A stretch of 64,000 bases of DNA from Melanocharis versteri. Taxonomy: Eukaryota; Chordata; Aves; Passeriformes; Melanocharitidae. The notes under the pieces were generated by a model. The model made no database searches. It had not been told where the DNA came from and saw only the letters and a program-made list of their open reading frames with translations. Numbering within the stretch: the first letter of the stretch is position 1; every line of letters begins with the position of its first letter. Of the stretch, positions 54,520 through 64,000 are shown piece after piece. Position numbers and translations under genes: made by a program. The DNA is taken from assembly GCA_013397845.1 (NCBI GenBank), contig VZTG01002040.1:129878-193877 (forward strand), read 5' to 3'.

Positions 54520-54900
54520 CCTTTTAAAAAGGATTTATTAGGGGGGATTTAAGCACAGGCAGCGATACGGTTTCATAAATCGAAAGGCAATAGCGCTCAT
54601 CGTTACCGGTTCGCTCGGGGGGGGCACCCCGGCTCCCCCCGTTCCCACGGCCCTGGAACAGCTCCTCCCCGGCTCCGCTGCCTCGCGCTCCCCTTCCTCC
54701 GCGTCTGTGGAGACCGCGGGTGTGGAAAATCCCCAGACAGGGAGTGTAAATGCTTGTTCTTTGTAAATGAAGAACATAATTAACATTAAATTAAGGTAAT
54801 ACAAATGAAGACAACACAGAGCCTGACAGGATGAGTGTTTGGGGAGGCAGTAGAGAGAAGTGATTCATATTTTTAATTTACTGTACAAATAGACTAGCAG
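54520..54900. promoter_or_regulatory. Enhancer-like conserved noncoding candidate
   Basis: Motifs include CCTTTTAAAAAGGATTTATTAG, GGTTTCATAAATCG, GGTTCGCTCGG, CATAATTAACATTAAATTAAGG, TACAAATGAAG and TTTTTAATTTACTG. The island is low in CpG except for a GC-rich centre (54.61-54.71 kb). No repeats or coding frames fit. Confidence 0.5.
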
Positions 54901-54939
54901 GGCTGGGGGGAAAAGGGCCATCCAAGTGGAGTGGGGATT

Positions 54940-55330
54940 TTTTTTTTCCCACTGTTGTTTTGCTGTGCTTTAAGCACACAATGACTATTAAAGTCAACTG
55001 CCCATATAATAGGACATCTCCTACATGACTGCTCTCTGAGAGGCAGCTTGCTGTAGCCATAAATTCTGGGAGTGCCATCTGCTGGTGTGCACCCTCCGCC
55101 GGGCACCCTCGCTCCGGCCACCCGTCCCGGAGCAGTCCCGGCACCCCACAATTGCTGCAGAGACCTGCAGAGCACCAGCCATGGGCCTGCAGGCATCCAT
55201 GCAGAATTATATTTCTCATAGGGTAACAAACACCTTCCCCCACCAAATTGTTAAAATTTTTCGTTATATATTTTTTTTTCTGAGGTTGAGCCGGTATGGT
55301 TGATGCCAAGGAAATATTTTAGGCTTTTAA
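54940..55330. promoter_or_regulatory. Enhancer-like element with a CTCF-type core
   Basis: This A+T-rich island contains CTTTAAGCACACAATGACTATTAAAG-type sequence, CCATATAATAGG, AATTATATTTC and AAATTGTTAAAATTTTTCG. At 55074-55085 the - strand reads CCAGCAGATGGC, an exact match to the CTCF core CCASYAGRKGGC. Binding is not shown by sequence alone. Confidence 0.45.
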
Positions 55331-55884
55331 AAGATATGAATCACTGTTCTCCACCCCTCTGAAGTGCTGAGTGTCAGCTGAGTGCCTGTTACCCAGAACA
55401 CAGTAAAAAAAATCACCCATTTTAGATTTTTACCTGCAAAAAGACCAGAGTCCATGAGAACTGGAGGCTGGAGCTGGCTCTGCACTTTAAGGACATAAGA
55501 GCTGTGGTCTCAGCCTGGGGAGGCCCCGCTGAGGGATGACTTTCAGCCAGGAGGGACACAGGTTTGTTGTAGCACAAAAGTGTCCATGGGGCTGTGACAC
55601 CTGGAATGGGCACACCTACACTGCCTCTGTGTCCTTGTTCCCTTCCCTGGGAAACTCCTGACACCACCAGGCAAAGGAAAAACAAAAGAAGGTGCCAAGA
55701 GGACCCATTCCTTAATGAAATCATGCTTCCCAGGCAGAAGATACCCTGGGACGGTGGTGAAAGATTCCTCTGCTATGTAAAAACCTGAGAGGATGTTTCA
55801 CCATTTGGGGCTTGGGGGGGCGGTGTCCTAATTTTGGGGGTGCAATATTTTCCCTCTGGGTGACTTGTGTCCTGGCAGTTATTA

Positions 55885-56460
55885 CTGTGACCAGCCCTCA
55901 TGGGTCCAGGGCAGCCACTTGACCAGCTTGGCCTTGAACACTTCCCGGGATGGAGCATCCACAACTTCTCTGGGCAGCCTGTGCCAGTGCCTCACCACTC
56001 TCACAGTAAAGAATTTCTCCCTAATATTGGATCTAAACCTGCTTTCTGTCAATTTAAGCAATTCTCCCCTTTCCTATCACTACAAGCCCTTGTAACAAGT
56101 CCTTTCCCAGTCTCTTGTAGCCCCTTTATCCAGTGAAGCCTCTCCAGAGCCTTCTCTTGTCCAGGCTAAACAACCTCAGCCATCTCAGCCTGTCTTCATA
56201 GGAGAGGTTCTCCAGCACTCTGAGCATCTTCATGGCCTCCTCTGGACTTGTTCCAGCAGGTCCATGTTGTTCCCGTGCTGAGGACTCTGGAGCTTGGTGC
56301 AGTATTCCAGCTGGGAATCACTGGAGTGTACTGGAGGGACAGAATCCCTTGACCTGTTGGTCACACTCTTGTGATGCAGCCCAGGATATGACTGGCTTCC
56401 TGGGCTGCAGGCATGGATTGCAGGGTCATGTCAAGCCTCTCATCCACCTCCAAGTCCCTG
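55885..56460 (-). mobile_element. CR1 LINE fragment, reverse orientation
   Basis: The + strand reads as the reverse complement of bird CR1: GGCCTTGAACACTTCCCGGG, then the CACAACTTCTCTGGGCAGCC segment, GTGCCTCACCACTCTCACAG, AAGAATTTCTCCCTAATAT, the segment CCAGGCTAAACAACCTCAGC, ATTCCAGCTGGGAATCACTGG, and a GATGCAGCCCAGGATATG segment. It runs about 575 bases toward the internal part of the element. The extreme 3' tail (the ATTCTATG 8-mers) is missing or too diverged, so the low-coordinate end is uncertain. Confidence 0.9.
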
Positions 56461-58129
56461 AATCAGCCCCTGAACCCCACAAATACATCCAGGACCCAGG
56501 CTGCAAACACAGGGTCTATTTGCAAACCGATCTGACCCCGGGCAGTGCTCCCTGTGCCCAGCATCCCTCTCCCATGGCTGCTCTGCTGGAAGCATGGACA
56601 ATCTTAGTGAGACAAGAGGCAGGGACCAGCTCTGCACCAACCTCCATGGGGCAACAGGGCGCTGCCCCAGCCCCACTTTTTCCACATGGAATAAGAGAGG
56701 AGGTGGAGCACACAGGAACCTACCTCAGTCAAAACTGGTCCTTGGCAGAGCTTCTGCAGTCAGGTGAGATTTGCGGGGAGCGAAGGCATCCTTGTCGTGG
56801 TGACAGGGACAGTCTGCTGTTAGAACACCCGGTGAAACTGGTGCAAGAAGGGTTCAGCCTCAAAGGCTTGGTGGACCAGGATCCATCCTCCCGGAGCCCA
56901 TCCCTGCTGGAGCCATAGGGACTGAGGGCACTGGCAGGGTATGAATGCTCTGTGGCTTCTCTGACCATGGTCCACGGCCACTTTTGGCCTCACTGACCCC
57001 CAGTGACTGACCAGGGACACCAGGGTGTGTCCAGCAAGCCGTAGTCAGCTTCCCAGTTGGGATGTGACCATTCACCTTGAGCCAGGTACCCTCGTAATGC
57101 TTCCATACAGGATCTGCAGATATCCAGTGATGGGCCATGACCGTTTCCTTGAGGAGCCCCATTCAAAGTGTCTGGAGAGTTGGAACCAGGGTCTTCTCTC
57201 CCATTCCAGATTGTCCTGGGCTGAGCCCCAGCCTTCCATGTGAATACCTCAGCACATGAACTCACCACCCTTTAGCACTGGGCACACCAGGAGAAGGCAC
57301 CTGTGCGTTTGGAGAAAGCCACCTTCAACTTTGTTTCTGCAAACCTTAAGAGGACCAGCAGCATTTTCAGGTGTCCAGGTAATTTCTCAGACTCTTCTTT
57401 GCACCTTCTCCAGTCTTTCAAGGTCTGCTTGGACACTGCTAGAAAATACAGCCTTATCCTCACCATACAGAACCAGTGCTTTTGGAGGCCTCAATCCAGG
57501 GAACTGGATTTCGACATGGGGAAGCAACTTTGGACATGGAAAAGCAGCTCAGAGCTCACCCAGCCATATCCTTCATGAGAAGCCTGTAGCAGAGCAGCTG
57601 GGAATGCCTCCCTGGCAAGACAACAGAGAGGAAGCCCAAACCCCTCTTTTGCCAGAGTACCTGGCAGTGGCATGGGGCATTTTGAACTGAAAACCCCAGA
57701 GAGAGATCTGGCCCCAAGAGCCTCAGAAAAAACTGATGAGTTGCCAATGTTCTATGAGCATGGGGGTTCCTCACTCCCAGGTGCTGATGGAAAAGAGGAT
57801 GGACATGTCCTTTGACATGGTACCCTCAAATGGGTCCCCAGGAACAAATGCATCCAAAAGGCACCATAGAATTTTGCCAGTGACCCCCAGTCCTTGGAAG
57901 AAGGGCACTTCTGGCTCTGGTGGTGTCCAAAACCCTGACAGAAATGGGTGCTGACCCCACATTTCCCAGGTCTGCCGCATCTCACTGGCCACATAGAGCA
58001 GTCCTTGGCCATAAGGCAACATTCCGACTCCTTGGCTGTGCCAGGACTCCAGGAATGGGGGGCTGGTCCCAGGGGGGCCGTTGCCTCCCACCTGGAGGGC
58101 AGGGGGCATCTTCCAAGCTGCCCCACATG

Positions 58130-58390
58130 CTGGGTGGGAGAGATAGATAAATACCAGAATAAATAAATACAAGTGGCAAAGAGGCCTGAAATGATGCTGT
58201 CGTTTGCTGGGAATGAGAGACACAAGTGTAATTTAGGTTTTGATATTATCAAAGTCTCGCTGCTCTAAAACAGCAGGGCACTCAGTGCCTCATTAATAAA
58301 GGATAAACTTGGAGTCTATTTACAATGCACTTTTTGGGGTTATTTACACTCCATTATACATATGTAATGCTGCACATATTTACCGCTCTG
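58130..58390. promoter_or_regulatory. Enhancer-like element with a near-perfect palindrome
   Basis: The island contains GATAGATAAATACC, AATAAATAAATACAAG, TTTGATATTATCAAA (58239-58253: seven-base inverted arms around one base, ending in an ATCAAAG TCF/LEF-type core), CATTAATAAAGG, CTATTTACAATGC and CATATGTAATGC. It is free of repeats and coding frames. Confidence 0.5.
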
Positions 58391-59439
58391 TTCTGCTGCC
58401 GAGAGCAGCCGAGTCGGGAGGGAGGCGGAGTGGGAAGCAGCGGATGCTGCGGAGCCGTGACCCTGCTTTGACTGATGTCCTTTAAACGGCTCAAGATGCA
58501 GGAGAGCCCCAAGCTGGTGGCTGAGGATGGAAGGGATAGGACCTGGCACTGGGGACCCACTACGGCCCAGTCCCTGTCCCCACAGGTCCAGCGCCCGCCC
58601 ACACCCGGAGGTGCCAAGGGATGCAGGAAGGGTGGGCTCCTCACTAAGTGACCACAAGCACCAAACATGAAGCTGTGGACCTGAGAGGGAAACTGGAAAA
58701 AAAAAAAAGGGGCTAAATTATTTGCAACAAAATGATGTTTGCATTGGCATGAGAGGGTTTTGGCCACACCGCCCTCCCCACCACCTGGGTTTACCTCTCA
58801 CCAGAACAAAATGTTGTAGTTTTCCTGCAAACCACAGCTCCTGGAGGGTCTGTGAACCCCATGGTCTGCCCTGGTGTTTGTGGGAGCTGCTGTGGGGGGG
58901 TCCTGGGACGCAGGACAGCCACTCCCTCCAAACACAGCCCCCCGGATTGAGGGCAGAGACGTGGGAGAGATCATACTTGGAGAGCACCTTGGGGTCACAG
59001 CAACTCATGGGGTGCCGTAAGGGGATGTGGGTGTATCCTGGATCCCTCTGTCCTCCAGGGAGTTCGGGAGTGTGCAGGGTTCCCATGGGAGCAGCACTCC
59101 ATGGGGCCAGCACACGAGGCCAGGCACCAAAGGCTTCCAGCACTCTGTGGAGGGGCACAGTGGCTGGACAGTCACCCCCAGCTCAGAGCTGCTCTGTGTC
59201 CTTTCTGCAACAGCCTCCAGCTTTGCGTGACCAACTTGGGGTGAGATGCAAGAGCCTGGGAGCCATCCTGACCATCCATCCTGGAAAACGTGGGGTGACT
59301 TTGACCTTTCCAGCCAGTCACAGTGGGGAGGAGGACAAGCCCCTCTTCCCATTCTGCTCCTCCCTGGTACTGGGGAAGCACCCGCCCATTCCAGCACACT
59401 CCCGCTTGCTGCCACTCCAGGCTAAACTTGCCAAACGAT

Positions 59440-59756
59440 GGCTCTGGTGGCAATGCTCTTTATTAAACAGCTCATGCCAGAAGCTCTTGCCAAGGCCCCA
59501 CACCCAGGAGCAATGAGAAACCCCTGCCTCAGGAGGTCCCCTCATCTCTGTGGGGGCATCTCTTCCAGCATGGGGGTCATGCCCAGCAGTTGGTGCAACC
59601 CTGGTGCATCAATGGGACTCATCCTGGGCACAGGTTGTGCCATGGAGAGATGTCCTGGGTGACCCAGAGACGACCGGGTTGGAACAAATTGGCTCCCACA
59701 TCCCTCCCCAGCCCCGAGCCTCCTCCACCATCCCCGTCCCCCCCAGCCCACTCAGA
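59440..59756 (-). other. SLC2A 3' UTR with poly(A) signal
   Basis: On the - strand, AATAAA at 59464-59459 lies about 290 bases after the stop codon and is the likely cleavage signal. No other feature is visible. Confidence 0.65.
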
Positions 59757-62700
59757 TCAGGGCAGGCTGGAGCCTGAGCCCTCCAGGGAGCTGCTCTCCA
59801 AAGTCCCATAGCCATCAAGCTTCATCATCCCAATGAGATGGGCTGGCACGGAGAGGACGGAGCGGCGTGTGGCAAAGATGTGGCTGATCTCCATGAAGGT
59901 TTTGTTCTTTGTCTCGGGGATGATGAGGTAGACGTACAGGGCCACCAGCAGGCAGACACCACAGAAAACTAGGTAGCAAAAGGCACCAGCTGACATCTGG
60001 GGACAAGAGCAGGATGAGGCAGAGAGCCAGGCACTCCCAAACTGGGCATGGCACGAGGCCGTGTCCCCTCCCACCACCCTGCCCTGGGCTGGCTGTGTCC
60101 AGCACTGAGCTGAGCCAAGAGCATGGGCATCCCTGACTTGGCACCCCATCCTGGGATGAGCAGCAGGGCTGTGCCCATTCCCTCCATCTCCCAGGGCCCC
60201 TCTGAACTGGTACCTGCAAGAAGGGGAAGATGAAGCCGACGGTGAAGTTGCAGAGCCAGTTGAGAGAGCCCCCCACAATGTAGGCAGCCGGGCGGTGTGA
60301 CTGCATGAAGAGCTCAGCTGTCATCAGGAAGGGGACACCGGCTGCAGAGGGAGGGGACACATCAAAGGGTATGGGGGACAGGCTGACTCAAGCACCCGTG
60401 TGGTCAGCAGGATCTGCCCACCTCAGTCCTGTGGCCAAAAGGGCTGGAGCCCAGCAAGACTCTTGGTTCAAACTGGTGGTGCTGGGAGAGCTGGAGCAGA
60501 CAGGGAGTGTGGTGGAACAGTGTCCCTCCCTTGGTGTTCCTTGGGATATGTCTCGGGGGTGGCTGATGTCCCCCTGACATACCACACCTGCACACTGCTG
60601 GGGGCTCAGGACAGTTCCACATGTTGCATGACTGGAAAGTTCAGACTGAGTCAAAATAAAGGTGGAACATTTCACGTGGATCCTTGTTTTCCAAAAATGT
60701 TTCTAAATGTCGATATGTTAAATCTCATAGAGATCACAGGCATAAACATCTTCCTGGCACCCCCCGTAATGCCCTTTCCAGACTCCCTTAATCAAAACAG
60801 TTTAGAAAACTTCCTTCTATCAATCAACTTCTGTTGCCACTGTGGCTGATTTAGGAGGGAAAGAAGCAACCACTTTTCCAAGCATCAGAATTTCCCACAG
60901 GACACAGAAATGCCATTTTCCAACCTGCTTTTCCCATGTATGGTGAAAAAAACTCAGAATGTATGGAAGTGATTTCCCAAGCCAACTTGTAAGTGGTCTG
61001 AAAACTGGACACAGGTTGTGGCTATTTCTTCTAGAAGGACTCAGCCTCTCCAGCCAAGTGTCACTGAGCCGGAAGTCCTGGGTCCCAGGACTGTCCCTGT
61101 GTTGGGGGGCAGGATCCGAGGTCCAGAGTACATTCCAAGACACACAGGAATCTGGCAAGGGATTGTATTTGATATGGTGACATGCCTGGGGTCCCAACTG
61201 CCTGGAACAGGGCTGGCTGGACCTCTTTATAAATGAAGGGCAAAGATGAACCAAAAAACAAGTGTAAGAAGTGAAGGAGGAGTGGAGCCCCTGACGGACT
61301 CTTACTCACAGCTCACCCAGAACAGATATGTATTTTTTTTTGTTTTAAAACTCCTATTCATCATTGTTTGTGAACAATGAGCCATTAAAATCCTAATTAA
61401 AGATGTAATTACAGTGAATAAAGTCTGGGCTGAGGATGAATTATAGATCTGTTAAGAGGTCTGTTAATACATCAACTGGGTAAACCAGTCCAGGTTCCAC
61501 TCCTGGCTGTTGGAGCCTGCACTCAGTCAGGGGCAGGATGATTCTCACCAGCTGCACTGTGATGGGAGAGGTGACACCTCCACAGAGGTCTGGGGAAGGC
61601 TGCCAGGGCTTTCACTCTGCTTGGCCCTGGAGCGTAGCCCAGGAGGAGGAGGCAGTGTGTGCCCTGGGGATGTGTGGGGCTGGAGGGCTTTGTGGTGGGG
61701 CTTCACTTGGAGGTACACATCATAAACCAGGGCCTGACCATGGGGATGAGGCCAAGGCTCAGGTCCTGTCACCTGCCTGCAAACCCCGCGGGTCCCCTGG
61801 GGCCCCCATTCCCACCCCACTGCTCCCCAGTGCCCCGGCCCCAGACCCACCTGGTCCCATGCAGAAGCCAGCGATGATGCCGACCACGCAGGCAACGCTG
61901 ACGTAGCGCATCCAGGGCAGGGCGGCCTGCGAGGGGACACGGGGCTGGGGATGCTGCTGGGGGCTGGCCCTGAGCTTGGCACCCAGCCCCCCTGGGACAC
62001 GGCTTCATGCCTGCCCTGGGCTTGGTGGTGGCTCTTGGGGAGTGGCCACACAGGACACATTGGTGAGGTGCAGACAAGCAATGGGTGGTTTGGGGCAAAG
62101 CTGGTGAGGGTCAGCCAAGCTCAGCAGCTCATGGTGCTGCAGTATCCCCAGAGCCATGGGAGCATCCTCTAGAAGCAGACAGCAGGAGAAGGACCCTCCA
62201 CCTGCTCTAGCATTTCACAGCTGCCTACCTGGGAACAACTGTTTCTGCAAAAAAGCTACCAGAAGCAGCAGGATTTTTCTCATATGGATTCGTGTTTTCT
62301 TTTTTTGTTGTTGTTCTTGGTACTAAATTTACTTTAACTTTGAAGGCAAAAATTGACTTGGAAGAGCTAGATCACCTCTCATTTCCATGCAGGCTCCCTC
62401 CCCCAAGATTCTACCCATCCCTCCATCACCGAGCCCCAGATAATGGCCCAGGGGGTGGCAGTGGCCAGGCCCTACCTGCAGCAGCAGGGAGATGGTGATG
62501 CCAGCTGAGCAGACACCCATGGCACAGAAGCCGGTGATGATGAGGGGCCGTCGGCCCACCCTCTCAATGGTGAAGCACTGCCAGGAGAGAGCAGAGACCA
62601 ACGGGGTGCTGGGGAGCTCCAAGGTGGATGGGACCACCCCTGAACCCCAGATCCAGCTGAAGATGGGAGAATGCTCCTAGTGGCATCTGAGGATCAGGGG

Positions 62701-64000
62701 CAACCCCAGCTCAGAGTTCCAGGGTTGGGGCTGGGGCATGGAAAGTGCCAGGGGTGAGCAGGCATGGGGCAGGTGTTGGGTCCCACAGAGCCCCATTAGT
62801 GTGCAGGGTTGGGGCTGGCAGGGGTGACTCGGAAGCCACACTGGCACCAGTGCCAGGTGGAGGTGCTGGGCTGGGCATGGAGTATTTGTGGGGCAGCGGG
62901 CACAGCAGGGTGTGGGCAGGCGGCGCAGCGGCAGTGGGAGCAGGCAGGGTATTGACAGCAGAACAAATGCCTGTAATTTTATAACCAATCTCGGCATGTC
63001 CATCGGGGGCCATTTGTGGGGCTGCTCCCAAGCAATCTGACTCTATGCTGGGCGACTGCCGGGGGGTGGGACAACCCCACATACATGGGAGGGGAGAAGG
63101 GGGTACCCTTCAGAGAGGCAGGGGACCCCACTCTGCTCTGGACTGGGCTATGGGAGAGGGGAGCAGCCCCCCACTCCATCCCTGTTTTCTGGGAGCAGCC
63201 ACCCCCATCCATCTCTGTAACTGTCAGGGAGCGGATTTAGTGCCGGGTGGCTTGGGCTGGCCCTGGGTGACACTTGCAGATGGGACAAGGACCATAAATC
63301 TGCCTGGCCCAGTGCTAACTCTCCAGCTAAATGAGGGCTGGCTGGGGGGGCCAGGGCTGCTAGCCTGGGGCCAGGCCAATGCTTGGCTGGGGGGGGGGAA
63401 TGGGGACATGTGGCTCTGCTAACAGAGGGACAATAAAAGTGAGAGCCAGAAGGAACTTTTAGTCCCCTCCATCATCTCCAACCTGCTCTTTGCCTGCCAT
63501 CTCTCCCCAACCTCTCTGCTACCCTAAAATTATCCCACCACTCCTAGATGTGACTCCTAAATTGAGCCGGCCTCATCCCATCTCCCATTCCCATTTCCAT
63601 GCCAAACGCTTTGCCCCCCAGAAAAGGGGCTGTGCTGTGGCACAGAGGACTCAGTGCCCTCTGTTTGGTGGTGCTGGGAGCTGGCAAGAGGGGTCTGGCA
63701 TGGAGGGGCTGTGTCCATCTGTCCGTCCCTCACTCACCCCGATCAGCCCGGCAACAACCTCAATGGCGCCGGTGCCCAGGGTGGTGTAGGGGATCTGGGA
63801 CACGGGGATCCCGGCGTTCTGGAAGATGGTGTTGGTGTAAAACCAGATCTGCCGAGGAGGGGACACAGTGTGAGCCAGGGGATGGAGCCACGGGGCACTC
63901 GATGAAATGAGCTGCCAGGTCTCAGCTCAGCGTCTGCAGAGCCGTGTCCCGGAGCGAGGGCTATGTGGGGCTTACGGCATCGATCCCCGAGAGCTGCATG
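59757..64000 (-). CDS. SLC2A15: Class II facilitative sugar transporter (GLUT9/GLUT5-like), C-terminal half; probable SLC2A15
   Basis: On the - strand the exons are 63976-64000 (runs off the window), 63738-63848, 62476-62577, 61851-61926, 60214-60341 and 59757-59996. Phases agree and about 227 residues are encoded. Landmarks in order: [14 protein letters not shown] (TM7), [11 protein letters not shown] (TM8), ERVGRRPLI (the E..GRR loop between TM8 and TM9), GFCMGPAGVPF (TM10), [26 protein letters not shown] (TM11), and [13 protein letters not shown] (the PETK motif after TM12). The last exon adds a Ser-rich tail ending GSGSSLP. TM7 IWFYTN and the closing segments are closest to GLUT9, with GLUT5 next, so this is a class II plasma-membrane carrier for fructose, glucose or urate. 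The symbol SLC2A15 rests on my recollection that this non-mammalian paralog sits in the LBX1/FGF8 block; SLC2A9 itself normally lies elsewhere. The family is certain, the symbol less so. Confidence 0.85.
60342..61850 (-). other. SLC2A intron, 1.5 kb, with an AT-rich island
   Basis: The donor GTGGGT starts at 61850 and the acceptor TCTGCAG ends at 60342. An A+T-rich island at 61320-61480 carries CCTAATTAAAGATGTAATTACAG and an exact 8-base inverted repeat (TCATTGTT-TGTG-AACAATGA, 61361-61380). An A+T-rich stretch at 60640-60960 has no recognised identity. Confidence 0.75.
61320..61480. promoter_or_regulatory. Enhancer-like element in SLC2A intron with inverted SOX-like sites
   Basis: TCATTGTT-TGTG-AACAATGA at 61361-61380 is an exact inverted repeat with two SOX-type ACAAT cores. 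It is followed by CATTAAAATCCTAATTAAAG, ATGTAATTACAG and GGATGAATTATAG. The cluster is compact and repeat-free. Confidence 0.5.
61927..62475 (-). other. SLC2A intron
   Basis: The donor GTAGGG starts at 62475 and the acceptor CTCGCAG ends at 61927. A T-rich, TTG-repeat tract lies near 62293-62320. Nothing else was seen. Confidence 0.75.
62578..63737 (-). other. SLC2A intron, 1.2 kb
   Basis: The donor GTGAGT starts at 63737 and the acceptor CTGGCAG ends at 62578. It is G+C-rich and shows no recognisable gene or repeat; a G run occurs near 63390-63398. Confidence 0.75.

Larger units (their letters stand above)
43571..59440. other. Gene-free spacer between POLL and the SLC2A gene
   Basis: This 16 kb contains no recognisable exon on either strand. 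The first part (43.6-45.8 kb) and 46.4-52.4 kb are G+C-rich with many chance open frames. Embedded are enhancer-like islands at 45.88-46.34, 52.42-52.82, 54.52-55.33 and 58.13-58.39 kb, a small CpG-rich patch at 52.80-52.91 kb, a CTGGG minisatellite at 48.54 kb, a reverse CR1 at 55.89-56.46 kb, and one ambiguous base (N) at 51862. In human this spacer lies between POLL and BTRC. Confidence 0.7.

Noticed and set aside
56232..56918. A 228-codon open frame on the + strand
   Set aside because: Its first third is the reverse complement of a CR1 element and the rest has no recognisable domain.
58722..59516. A 264-codon open frame on the + strand opposite the transporter 3' end
   Set aside because: It is antisense to the 3' UTR and spacer, has low-complexity Trp/Cys/Gly/Pro-rich content, and resembles no family.

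Overview
This is vertebrate nuclear DNA: genes are split into many short exons with GT..AG introns, mobile DNA is sparse, and the recognisable repeats are CR1 LINE fragments. Compact introns plus CR1 and no Alu/B1-type SINEs point to a bird, or at least a sauropsid. The genes found match the FGF8-FBXW4-DPCD-POLL-BTRC-LBX1 block of human 10q24, read in reverse orientation relative to the human chromosome. No prokaryotic, plasmid, phage or CRISPR content was seen.

Layout. (1) 1-22.85 kb: the 3' part of FBXW4 on the + strand. It has four coding exons (9887-9952, 21396-21536, 21694-21835, 22089-22205), an 11.4 kb intron, and a left-hand intron running off the window. Both large introns hold AT-rich, homeodomain-motif-rich islands that look like conserved noncoding elements. 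(2) 24.5-31.7 kb: a complete six-exon DPCD on the - strand, predicted at 203 aa, convergent with FBXW4. (3) 31.4-31.95 kb: a CpG island between DPCD and POLL that looks like a shared bidirectional promoter, with an exact RFX X-box and a 16-bp palindrome of two ETS sites. (4) 33.2-42.1 kb: a complete eight-coding-exon POLL on the + strand, predicted at 579 aa, with poly(A) signals near 43.54 kb. (5) 43.6-59.4 kb: a gene-free stretch with several enhancer-like islands, a CTCF-type core site, an orphan CpG-rich patch and a reverse-oriented CR1. (6) 59.4-64.0 kb: the C-terminal half of a class II facilitative sugar transporter on the - strand, GLUT9/GLUT5-like and probably SLC2A15. Its 5' exons lie beyond the right edge.

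How the parts relate. The genes do not form one pathway. POLL is a base-excision/end-joining DNA polymerase, DPCD a cilium-associated protein, FBXW4 an F-box/WD40 protein, and the SLC2A gene a hexose or urate transporter. They sit together in a conserved synteny block whose introns and spacers are known in mammals to carry regulatory DNA for FGF8 and LBX1. Most of the unexplained structure here fits that role.

No clearly new biological system was found. The most useful observations are the X-box/ETS promoter architecture, a tandem donor in DPCD that switches between full-length and truncated reading frames, a NAGNAG acceptor in POLL, a sugar transporter gene at a position where human has none, and a series of enhancer-like islands. 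Exon boundaries were read by eye from splice consensus, phase and remembered family sequence; nothing was aligned by computer.
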